From: Mytilinidion resinicola
Lineage: Eukaryota; Ascomycota; Dothideomycetes; Mytilinidiales; Mytilinidiaceae
Length of the DNA: 64,000 nt
Direction: 5' to 3'
NCBI RefSeq assembly: GCF_010093595.1
Contig: NW_022985440.1
Span: 2,000,549-2,064,548, forward strand
The notes beneath the pieces are model-generated. The model saw only the letters and a program-made list of their open reading frames with translations. It did no database searches and was not told the DNA's origin. Of the stretch, positions 55,701 through 64,000 are shown in pieces. The translations under genes were made by a program, and so were the position numbers. How positions within the stretch are numbered: the stretch's first letter is position 1; each line of letters opens with the position of its first letter.

Positions 55701-56791
55701 CCACGCGACAACTTCTGGCGCGCAGTATGCGGGGGTGTATGGGCCTGGCTTGTCGACCGTCGTGCTTTTAGACATGTCGTTCCAGTCTCTCGCTGTTCCA
55801 AAATCTGTGAGTAGCACAGTCTGGCCTCTGATCAGGATATTTGCCGGCTTGATGTCTTTGTGCCGGCATTTCTGCGAATGCAAATAAGACACGGCAGAAC
55901 ATAGACAGCCGAAGAATCCTCGGAGTAGCTCTGCGTCAGAAGTAGTAAACGGCGTCCGATCAAGGAAAGCACGTAGATCGCAGTCTGCCACGGGAGACGT
56001 TATGAGCCCAACGTATTTAGGGTCGGTATATGAGCTTCTAAAATAAGCCTCATGTAAAGTAATGTCTTAAAGGCGTGAGAAACTCACCCAATGAATTTAA
56101 CAAGATGATGGTGGTCGAGTCGCTTTAGCTCGTGTACTTCGTTCTCAAACTGTTTTAGAGCAGAGTGCTCTCTGGCAAATGCCTTCACACGGTGCACTCT
56201 TTTTCGCTGCCAAGTATTAGCTTTCAGACGGGGGCCTGCCCAAAGACTAGACTACTCACCGCATACTCCCTGAGCGAAAGTTTGCTTCTCACACAGTCAA
56301 CTTCGCCAAACCCACCACGGCCGAGACGCCTGATAACGACGAAATGACTGTCGGCATCATACGCTATAGATCGTTAGTGCTGTCTTACGTAGGCCATCAC
56401 GGCAAAGCTGACCAAAATGCCTATGGCGGCCACGATTCCGCTCAAGATCATAGGCCTTTCCCGACTCTTTTGTTACGACAAGCGATTGCTTCTCTACGAA
56501 CAATTCCCTGCTGCTGTAGTCGCTGAATACTGAGAGTAGGCGGTCCACGGTATACGGAATATTGAAATCATTCAGTCTGCAATGGATGAAAGTGCCCATT
56601 GCGTCAAGCCGGTTCATCATTCGCAGAACGGCGTACGTTCTTGGCCTGAGTGCCCATTCTTCTTTACCGCGGAGGACCAAAAGATCCGAGATGGTGTCAA
56701 TGTCGGCGTCTGCTAGGGGGTCGCTACCCTGGAAGATGGGAGATATTGCGCTTTCGAAGACGTCAATAGATAACGACGTGTCGGTCGACAT
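52788..56791 (-). CDS. Kinase-ankyrin-UIM protein (1246 aa, six exons)
   Basis: Exons 56791-56413, 56363-56260, 56206-56088, 56037-55641, 55587-53614 and 53555-52788; all five introns are 49-58 bp, GT..AG, and phases agree. Residues 1-125 are the same pre-kinase region as in the TPR-kinase at 16-18 kb. Kinase: GRGGFGEV (141-148), lysine K163 in RKRV, HKDIKPAN (D262), TDFG (D279), CAPEVV. Residues about 480-970 hold some 13 ankyrin repeats (TPLHIA, TPLILAAQNGN, ALHLAARNGHED). The tail is Pro/Ser-rich and ends in DEEIQAAIAASLES, a good ubiquitin-interacting motif. The protein would couple a sensor array and ubiquitin binding to phosphorylation; ligand and substrate are unknown. It is probably a cytosolic fungal signalling or allorecognition-type kinase. 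Confidence 0.9.
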
Positions 56792-57944
56792 GGTCAAGAC
56801 TGTAGACAGGAACGCGGTCGTTAGGGAGCGAAGTTGCAATTCTCAAGGGATGGAGATGCTAGGCTGCGAGGGACGAGGCTGGGAATAGCCCCGCCTAGTC
56901 ACCTCCAGGGCTCCCTGGCAACCGTGCTCAAATCAGGGCCGCTAAACTTGGCCCCCACCCTGAAGCCGCATCACATCACGCGAGGCTCAAAATGGAAAGC
57001 TGAGTAATGTTACAATCAATCCGTCGCCACGTAAGAAGAACACGGCACCTCATAAATATTTTGTGGCTGTCTGCTCCGACAGCACACGAACGGACTGCCA
57101 TAAGCCAATAGTATCGTGACTATCGATGACAAGTCCCCTTGGACCTGATGGCTGTAGAGAAAGACGCAGACTGACAAAGGATAAGGCGAAAAATTACTTA
57201 CTTTACTAGCCGAGACGTGCACTTGTATGCTCTGCTCAAAGACTTCGGCGAGCAAGATACTCATTACACTTCAGGGGTATTCGAGGTATGAAACAAGCAA
57301 GAACTCAACAACCTATCGACGCCATTTTGCAGAAGCGCATTGAGCGGTAATAAACATGTAAGTTATTCGGGCGTGATTCGATTATTTGCGTCCTCGCGCC
57401 TAGATTAGGTGCTCTCGAGGTTGGATTGGGCCAGGGGGGGCAACGGGTGGCAATACCCACCATTCGGGATTGAGTAGATCATAAGCAAAGCGTACAAAGA
57501 AGGTAGAAGTTACATGTAGCTACAGACGCGTCGAGAATGGGGTTTGCCTTTGATTTGTGGTGGCGTCGAGATGAGGCTCTCGGGGATAAGGCGGGGGAAA
57601 GTGAGAAGGTGACAGGGATCGGCGCGGGCCCGTGCGAGGCGCTAAAATCTACCGTGACTTCATTGACAGGCAGGCTGCAGCCGTCGACGCACACATTTCA
57701 CTCTTCACTCTGCTGCTATTGTCCCTCGCTATTCAGCCTTTGCACTTTTCTCGCCTTCGCTGCGACCTCGTCTCTCTCATTCTCCCTCAAGAATGAACAC
57801 CTCTCAATCCCTCTCCACCACCGCTCTCCATTGCGCTTCCCGGTGAAGAGAGCTTGTGCGCCACATTCACCAGCTTGCGACGCATCTTTCACATCCCTCG
57901 ACCCTTCCGACTCCTCCAAATCCGTCTCCCACCGTACTTCCACC
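56792..57944. other. Divergent promoter region, with in-frame 5' extension of RAD26
   Basis: Lies between opposed starts of the kinase-ankyrin gene and RAD26. From 57537 the RAD26 frame is open with an ATG, but the 136 residues it would add are Ser/Leu/Arg-rich and unlike the family, so this is more likely 5' leader. Nothing else seen. Confidence 0.5.
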
Positions 57945-60900
57945 ATGTCGCACTCCACCACCGATCTGTCCCCACCCGTCGAACCGTCGAACCCGACCAT
58001 GTCTCCGTTCGCCTCGTCTGGTGCTGGCCACCAAGACAAGGGCAAATCCAAAGCAAACGCTCAGGACGTCCCTGCGCACGACCCTACCACACTCGAAGAA
58101 GATGAACTCGATGAAGATGCCGATGGAGAAGCCCGTCTGAAGATTCTTGCCACTGCGATTCGCGACCAAGATGATCTCGAGCGAGACATCGGCCGCCAGG
58201 CTGACCAGATGCTCAACGAGCAGGCCGACGAACGCGAGCAGAAGCGCATAGACAAGACCGAGGGCGAGAAGCAGCGATACATCACCCAGGTCAAGCGACT
58301 CGAGCAGCGTCTTAAGATTCCCGCTGGCCAGCCCGTTAAGAACAAAATTCGTCAAGACATTGCGCATGCCGAAGCTAGAATCGAAGAACTTGACATTGAG
58401 TTGAAGCAAATCAAGGCTCGTATTGAAGAGAGGCGAAAGAATGGCACCGAAGCCGGAGAACAGGTTGAGGTTGCAGGCAATAAACCGCTTCCAAACGAAA
58501 CTCGTCGCGAATTCTTGATCCGAACGGGCAAAATCACACCTTTCTCGAAGCTTGCGCAGGTCCCGACTGTATCGGATGACCTCGGTGATGTCATGCTCGA
58601 TGCAGAAGCTGCGGACGATGAAGAGGAGGAGTCGACAGCTCTATTGGACGAATTCTCGGGCCCAGTATCGCATCGAAACCTGATGAGCCCAGGATTTGCG
58701 GATGAGACCGACAGCTCAACCCCGTCTCCTCCTTCCACTGAACGGTCATCGAAGAGACGTCGAGTCGGATCGTCGGATGGAACACCAATTTCTACCCCAG
58801 CAGAGAGCCCGAGGGGAGAATCTGACGACGCCTTTGCTCCTGAAATGGACACTCCAGCTGCTCTTGAAGATTCGGATGATGAGCAAGAGGAGGATTCCGG
58901 AGACGATTACGCCTTGGAGACTCCAGCTCGCAAGCGCAAAGCGCCTGTGAAGAAATCCAGAGCTACTAAAGCGGTCGAAGAAAAGGAAGACCTCGCTGGT
59001 GTTGATGACGGTAACGAAAAAGTATACGAGAGCCGACTGAAATACTGGGCCAAGAGCCGTTCGGAAACTAGGACACGAGCGAAAGCAAAGCGTGCCTCTC
59101 AAGCTGATGCGGCCCCAGCAGGTGACGACGATGCGTATGATCCGGATGAGGAGGAATGGTACAAACCACACCCAACTCGCGCTGATGTTGAGCTAGAGGG
59201 TGGTTTGTACATTCCTGGTGATATCTATCCATCTCTCTTCGACTATCAGAAAACTGGAGTACAATGGCTGGGCGAGCTGTACAGTCAGCAGGTCGGTGGA
59301 ATCATCGGCGACGAGATGGGATTGGGTAAAACCATTCAGATCATCTCGTTCTTGGCCGGTCTTCATTACTCCAAGAAGATCACCAAGCCCATTATCGTCG
59401 TTACTCCAGCTACTGTCATGAAGAATTGGGTCAACGAATTCCATCGATGGTGGCCTCCTATGCGAGTCTCTATCCTGCATACGTCTGGAAGTGGTATGAT
59501 GGATACCCGTCGCGAGAGCCAGATGGAGCGAGAGCTTGAGTCCAGGAGCTACGATGACGAGCGAAAGCCTCTCACCAAGGCTGCGAAGGCCGCTAAGAAA
59601 ATCGTTGACAAGGTCAAGCGTGACGGCCATGTGTTGATCACCACATACTCCGGATTACAGAGCTACGCCGAGTTCCTTATTCCTACCGACTGGGAGTATG
59701 CTGTATTGGATGAGGGCCACAAGATTCGAAACCCGAACACTGCCATCACCATATTCTGCAAGGAGTTGCGGACTCCAAATCGGGTCATCTTGTCTGGAAC
59801 ACCAATGCAGAACAACCTGACCGAGCTGTGGTCTCTTTTCGACTTCGTCTTTCCCATGCGGCTGGGCACCCTCGTCCAGTTCCGAAATTCGTTCGAGTTT
59901 CCGATCAAGAAAGGTGGCTATGCGAATGCTTCCAACCTGGATGTCGAAACGGCTATGAGATGCGCAGAGACGTTGAAGGAATCCATTAGCCCGTATCTGT
60001 TACAGCGCTTCAAGGTCGATGTCGCAGCGGATCTGCCCAAAAAGAGCGAGCGTGTTCTCTTCTGCAAGTTGACGAGACAGCAACGAGAGGCTTACGAGCA
60101 GTTTCTGGCATCGGATGATATGACCTCGATCCTCAACGGCAAGCGGCAGATGCTGTTCGGTATTGACATTCTGCGAAAGATCTGTAACCATCCAGATCTA
60201 GTCCAGCATAAGACCTTGTCAAAGAAAGAGGGTTTCAACTATGGATCCGGCGTCAAGTCAGGAAAGATGCAAGTCGTCAAAGCCCTCCTGGAGATTTGGA
60301 AGAAAGACGGTCACAAAACCCTGTTGTTCGCTCAACATCGGATCATGCTGGACATCCTCGAGAAGTTCGTCAAGGGCATGAAAGGCGACTTCAAGTACCG
60401 CCGTATGGATGGAAATACTGCCATCAAGGACCGGCAGGCTATGGTCGATGAGTTCAACAACGATCCGGACCTTCACGTCTTTCTGCTCACTACCAAGGTC
60501 GGTGGGCTTGGCGTTAACTTGACCGGTGCAGACCGTGTAATCATCTTCGACCCTGACTGGAACCCTTCGACGGATATTCAAGCTCGTGAGCGAGCATGGC
60601 GACTTGGCCAGAAGCGGGAAGTTGAGATCTACCGTCTGATGACCGCGGGCACCATCGAGGAAAAGATCTACCACCGCCAGATCTTCAAGCAGTTCCTGAC
60701 TAACAAGATTCTTCGAGATCCGAAGCAACGCCAAACCTTCCAGCTCCGCGACTTGCAGGATTTGTTCACCTTAGGCAATGCCAACGACGGCGAGACCGAA
60801 ACCAGCACTCTGTTCCAAGGTAGCGAAGTCAAATTCGACGACACAAAAACAGGCCCAGCACCAAACCGCGGCATGCCTACTCCTCCAACAGATCCCGAAT

Positions 60901-61715
60901 CCTTGCAACTGCAGCGCGCTCACAACGGCGCATCCGCTGGCACATCTGCTCAGCACCTCGAAGCCATCACCGGCGTCTCTCGCCAGGAAGCTTACGCGCC
61001 TGAGGAGTCCGATTCCAGCGACAACGCCAACGACACCGACGCCCCGAAGGAGAAGGGCGACCGCCTCCTCAGCACCATCTTCGCCCGCTCTGGCGTCCAC
61101 TCCGCGCTCGAGCACGACGTCATCCTCAACTCCCGAACCGGTAAGCCCAAATACGCGCCCGACCCCAAGATCATCGCGCAGGAGGCTCGCAAGGTCGCTG
61201 CCGAAGCCGCCCGCGAGCTCCAGCGCTCTGCTGAGATCGCGCGGACTATCCCAGCCGGCGTGCCCACCTGGACCGGCGTCGTCGGCGTCGCTGGACGCCC
61301 TGAACAACGTCTACCTCCTCCGCGCAACCTGGGCGCGGGCCGCGGTGGCGGCAGAGGTGGAGGACGAGGTGGTGGCCCGTCGAGCTCGTCTGTCCTCTCG
61401 AATCTGGCTATGCGACAAAGGCAGGGCGGCCAGAACGGCGCTGGACGCGGACGCGGTGGCGCGACGTCGTCGACGACGCAGAATCAGCAGCCGAAGGGCC
61501 GCGATTTCTTGGTGCTGATCCGCGACTTTATCAATGTGCATGGGGGAAAGGTGCATACGCAGGCGTTGATCAACCAGTTCAACCGCTTCTGTGGTACGGC
61601 GCAGCGCACGGCGGAGTTTAAGGCGATGCTGAATGAGATTGCAGTGCTAGAGAAGGGAACAGGTGGGCGGGGGAAGTGGACGCTGAAGGAGGAGTATAAG
61701 CCGAAGAGGGAGTAG
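57945..61715 (+). CDS. RAD26: CSB/ERCC6-type SNF2 ATPase, transcription-coupled repair protein Rad26
   Basis: Intronless, 1256 aa from ATG 57945 (good context ACCATGTCG). An N-terminal coiled coil (about 60-160) and acidic/basic linker precede the SNF2 motor: motif I GDEMGLGKT (K462), motif II DEGH (D589-H592), SGTPMQNN (motif III), LLTTKVGGLGVNLTGADR (V) and QARERAWRLGQKREV (VI). The C-terminus has a Gly/Arg-rich stretch and a conserved final region (GKVHTQALINQFNRFCGTAQ) where CSB family members contact ubiquitin or the repair machinery. The protein acts in the nucleus on RNA polymerase II stalled at DNA lesions. Rad26/Rhp26 is preferred over other SNF2 groups because of the FDYQKTGVQWLGELYSQQVG entry and the YRLMTAGTIEEKIYHRQIFK element. 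Confidence 0.93.
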   Translation: MSHSTTDLSPPVEPSNPTMSPFASSGAGHQDKGKSKANAQDVPAHDPTTLEEDELDEDADGEARLKILATAIRDQDDLERDIGRQADQMLNEQADEREQKRIDKTEGEKQRYITQVKRLEQRLKIPAGQPVKNKIRQDIAHAEARIEELDIELKQIKARIEERRKNGTEAGEQVEVAGNKPLPNETRREFLIRTGKITPFSKLAQVPTVSDDLGDVMLDAEAADDEEEESTALLDEFSGPVSHRNLMSPGFADETDSSTPSPPSTERSSKRRRVGSSDGTPISTPAESPRGESDDAFAPEMDTPAALEDSDDEQEEDSGDDYALETPARKRKAPVKKSRATKAVEEKEDLAGVDDGNEKVYESRLKYWAKSRSETRTRAKAKRASQADAAPAGDDDAYDPDEEEWYKPHPTRADVELEGGLYIPGDIYPSLFDYQKTGVQWLGELYSQQVGGIIGDEMGLGKTIQIISFLAGLHYSKKITKPIIVVTPATVMKNWVNEFHRWWPPMRVSILHTSGSGMMDTRRESQMERELESRSYDDERKPLTKAAKAAKKIVDKVKRDGHVLITTYSGLQSYAEFLIPTDWEYAVLDEGHKIRNPNTAITIFCKELRTPNRVILSGTPMQNNLTELWSLFDFVFPMRLGTLVQFRNSFEFPIKKGGYANASNLDVETAMRCAETLKESISPYLLQRFKVDVAADLPKKSERVLFCKLTRQQREAYEQFLASDDMTSILNGKRQMLFGIDILRKICNHPDLVQHKTLSKKEGFNYGSGVKSGKMQVVKALLEIWKKDGHKTLLFAQHRIMLDILEKFVKGMKGDFKYRRMDGNTAIKDRQAMVDEFNNDPDLHVFLLTTKVGGLGVNLTGADRVIIFDPDWNPSTDIQARERAWRLGQKREVEIYRLMTAGTIEEKIYHRQIFKQFLTNKILRDPKQRQTFQLRDLQDLFTLGNANDGETETSTLFQGSEVKFDDTKTGPAPNRGMPTPPTDPESLQLQRAHNGASAGTSAQHLEAITGVSRQEAYAPEESDSSDNANDTDAPKEKGDRLLSTIFARSGVHSALEHDVILNSRTGKPKYAPDPKIIAQEARKVAAEAARELQRSAEIARTIPAGVPTWTGVVGVAGRPEQRLPPPRNLGAGRGGGRGGGRGGGPSSSSVLSNLAMRQRQGGQNGAGRGRGGATSSTTQNQQPKGRDFLVLIRDFINVHGGKVHTQALINQFNRFCGTAQRTAEFKAMLNEIAVLEKGTGGRGKWTLKEEYKPKRE

Positions 61716-61940
61716 GGAGGCCGAGAGGGGTTGCTTGAGGTGATGTTTGGGCGATTTGAGGCGGGACTTTGATGCTGGGCATATGAGTTGGGTGGTTGTA
61801 TGGGTGATGGAGGTGGCTATGCCTGGGGCGTGGTAAGGCGGATTATACCCTGATACCCAGCGAAATGGATACGATGAGATCCTGATGCTATACTCGAATC
61901 CGAATGAACTTTCAATGATGAAGAGTGCTTTTCATAGTAC

Positions 61941-62000
61941 AATGGGTGATGTTATTGTTCTATGGGTGATGTTATTGTTCTATGGGTGATGTTATTGTTC
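61941..62000. repeat. Three tandem copies of a 20-bp unit
   Basis: TATGGGTGATGTTATTGTTC is present three times head to tail (first base of the first copy is A). It lies in the presumed RAD26 3' region. Confidence 0.95.
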
Positions 62001-62412
62001 TATGGGGCTATGTGTAATGAGCTGCCGTGATCTGGCCAGAGTGTAAGTGCTGAGTATAGCTTTTGCCCTTAGAAAGCCGTGCGAGGGCGTCCGAATCAGA
62101 TAGCTGCTGGTATCGGGCGCCCAAGCCAGATTTGTGGCAAGACGACGAAAGGGCAATCTTTGAATCCCTCACTGATCCTAGCAATCTTGGACAGGTCGCG
62201 CGCCGAACTTCGACGATCAAGGGGCACGGAGAGCACGTTTACGTGGCACATTGATTGCGACGCATAGGTCGTCCTCCGACGTTCGTATGTCTATGCCTGG
62301 CATTCTCCAGGCGCCAACTCCGAGCACGAGCTGGCGTCACCTAGCAAGGGATTGCATGCCGCGTACGTGAGTGGACGTGTTGGATAGTAGATGATGTAGA
62401 AACGAGAGCGGG

Positions 62413-62508
62413 GCGGTCTGGCGGTCTGGCGGTCTGGCGGTCTGGCGGTGAGGCTGGATACAAGGCGTGTCCGCGCGCTTGCCGCCGTAGCTTAGGCCCT
62501 CGCCCTCG

Positions 62509-62539
<31 letters not shown>

Positions 62540-62540
62540 C
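62413..62540. repeat. Two simple repeats: (GCGGTCTG)4 and (CCCTCR)7
   Basis: Four perfect GCGGTCTG units at 62413-62444, and at 62497-62540 two CCCTCG plus five CCCTCA units. The second is not the CCCTAA telomere sequence. Confidence 0.9.
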
Positions 62541-63120
62541 GCTTCCTTCCTCTCTGGCCGTGGGACCCGCTTTCAAGCAGCGTTGTCGCCGCGTGGACGC
62601 GTGGTTGAGAGGGAGAGCGCTGGCGTGTTTGTGGTGGGGGTTGGGTGTTGGGTTGGCCGCGTCTCTGGGTGGCCTGGTTGAAGTGGTTAGTTGTTTGAAG
62701 TGAGAGAGAGATGTGGATTGTGCTGGCAAGTTTGGGAGATGGGTTGGGGTAGCGCGAGGAGGTATGGGAAGGTGCGTAGAAGTCTGGGAGATGATGCTCT
62801 GGAGAGAGCGAGACAGAGAATACGCGTGTGTGTGTGAGAGAGAAAGTTTCGAGATGCTGTTTGATTTACGTTCTGCCTCTTCGCTGTAAATTCGCGTGTA
62901 TTGAAGTTCAATTTAATGGTGATTGTTGATAGGATCTCTTACGCGGCGTATATCGCATCCATCCCTGCGGGCCATGACCTGCTGAGCCCCTTGCTCGAGA
63001 ATCCCGTGTTCGAAACAGCCATGCAGTCAGAGAGTGCCCAGCTCATAACCAGCTATGCTATTTCTACCTTCAGGCTTGAAGGATTTCTCAATCAACAGCA
63101 TAGGAAGGACTCAACTCGAC

Positions 63121-63470
63121 GTAAAGGAGGTCACCCCTGAGGTTTGGGACGAAAACACCAAGGGACCTCCACTACTGCTGCTGCTGCTGCACAAGTCGGG
63201 GTCGACCAAGACTCCGAAGCGCCTTCTACAGAGCCTCGCGGTAAAGGAGGTCGCCCCCTGAAGGTTCCGTGACGAGAACACCGAGAGGTCCCCAGCTGAT
63301 CGTAGAAATCGGGACAAGACCAATACTCCGAAACGCCCTCTACAGCACCTCGCCGTAAAGGAGGTCGCCCCTGAAGATTTGGCGAAGAAAACACCAAAAG
63401 GCGCTCAACCGACTGTAGAAGTCGGGACCAGGCCAAGACCCCGACGCACCCTCAATAGAGCCCTCTACGA
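63121..63470 (+). repeat. Three tandem repeats of about 117 bp with coding-like character
   Basis: Units start GTAAAGGAGGTC at 63121 (from the preceding C), 63241 and 63355. Each translates in the plus strand to a similar peptide of about 39 residues (VKEVTPEVWDENTK.., VAPEGSVTRTPRG.., VKEVAPEDLAKKTPKG..), but a one-base difference in the C run at 63253 breaks the frame between units 1 and 2. Unit 1 also holds a CTG trinucleotide run. Probably a remnant of a repeat-containing gene. Confidence 0.65.
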
Positions 63471-63692
63471 GGAGTCCTCTCCGAGGAGTCCTCAGGATCC
63501 GGTTTCGGGGTATGTTCATCGACGTCGTCATCAGCGACACACACCGGCGTAGAAGGTGCTGCCAGTGCCCTCACCGGTCATGAACCATGTCTCTGATAGA
63601 TCGTGGAATTCCGAGCTAAAACCTGTAGGGAGCCGAATGGGGTCAGCACTGATTCCTTGGAAAGTCACAATGGTTCGTGGTGTTGTTGTGTA

Positions 63693-64000
63693 AGACACGC
63701 ATAGTGAGGCGTGCGATGGGCGTCGATAGGGCTTGCTCCCGCAGATCCGCTGCACGCCATGTCGACCATGTGTGTGCCACCCACTGCAGGCAGTGCCCGG
63801 GGTGGCATTGTGGAGTTTGGGTAGTTGCATCCCTAAAAAGCATGTCCTGTTGAGTGAGACACGCATTAAGGCAGCGAAGTCGATAGCCTTTGCCTTCCGC
63901 AGATCCGCAGCACGCTATAGCGGCCATGTGTGTGCCACCCGCTCCAGTCGTCGCCCGGGGTGGTATCGCGGAAGTAGGGTACTTGAGTCCCTGAAAGCAT
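63693..64000. repeat. Two tandem repeats of about 164 bp at the window edge
   Basis: AGACACGCAT begins copies at 63693 and 63857; both contain CGCAGATCCGC, CCATGTGTGTGCCACCC and GCCCGGGGTGG in the same order and end in AAAGCAT (63843 and 64000). The array may continue outside the window. No reading frame is conserved between copies. Confidence 0.75.

Larger units (their letters stand above)
61716..63120. other. Intergenic region with simple repeats
   Basis: 3' flank of RAD26, then no gene supported. A minus frame at 62337-62729 only translates simple repeats. A plus frame from 62901 to 63140 precedes and partly enters the tandem array at 63121 and could be an old coding remnant. Confidence 0.45.

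Noticed and set aside
57016..57264. Minus-strand frame of 82 codons upstream of RAD26
   Set aside because: No conserved motif, no splice-supported extension, and it lies in a divergent promoter region.
57537..57944. N-terminal extension of RAD26 by 136 codons
   Set aside because: Composition changes abruptly, no family similarity; the ATG at 57945 has better context. More likely 5' leader.
62497..62540. CCCTCR repeat as an interstitial telomere
   Set aside because: Unit is CCCTCA/CCCTCG, not CCCTAA, and genes continue to both sides.

Overview
This window looks like nuclear DNA of a filamentous ascomycete (Pezizomycotina, possibly Dothideomycetes; the class is a guess). The evidence is short GT..AG introns of about 47-110 bp (one of 458 bp), Nst1, Rho2, Cog3, Fmp25, mL40 and Rad26/CSB orthologues of filamentous-fungal type, fungal-only gene families, a solo LTR, short inverted-repeat elements, and C-to-T decay that resembles repeat-induced point mutation (RIP). 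Exon coordinates were built by hand from splice sites, reading frame and family conservation; no transcript data were available.

Left arm (1-20.5 kb) is accessory in character. It holds a 5'-truncated TPR protein, a small two-exon protein, a protein with a canonical kinase domain followed by a pseudokinase, a protein of an uncharacterised fungal family preceded by Pbp1/ataxin-2-like and Bfr1-like segments split by one in-frame TAG, a zinc-finger DEDDh RNA exonuclease, a TPR-kinase whose TPR array contains an assembly gap, and a second TPR protein. An RIP-like inverted-repeat element and a solo LTR sit between them.

Centre (20.9-41.7 kb) is mostly housekeeping: Fmp25-like RCC1 protein, Cog3 (5 exons), a fungal AAA ATPase (3 exons), Nst1 (3 exons), Rho2 (4 exons, one of only 6 nt), mitochondrial ribosomal protein mL40, and a 948-aa fungal-specific protein whose repetitive tail is cut off by clustered nonsense codons.

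Right centre (42-52.8 kb) is gene-poor and repeat-rich. It carries four copies, two direct, one inverted and one degenerate, of an apparently undescribed module: a CACGTG pair, a conserved head, then a degenerate minisatellite of about 47 bp with core GTGGTGGATCAAAA. A tandem array with a unit of about 220 bp follows.

Right arm (52.8-64 kb) has a six-exon kinase-ankyrin-UIM protein that shares its pre-kinase and kinase region with the TPR-kinase at 16-18 kb, then a CSB/Rad26 SNF2 ATPase, then several tandem repeats to the window end. The most interesting themes are the kinase/TPR/ankyrin group, which resembles fungal STAND or allorecognition architecture, the chimeric interrupted gene, and the repeat-module family.
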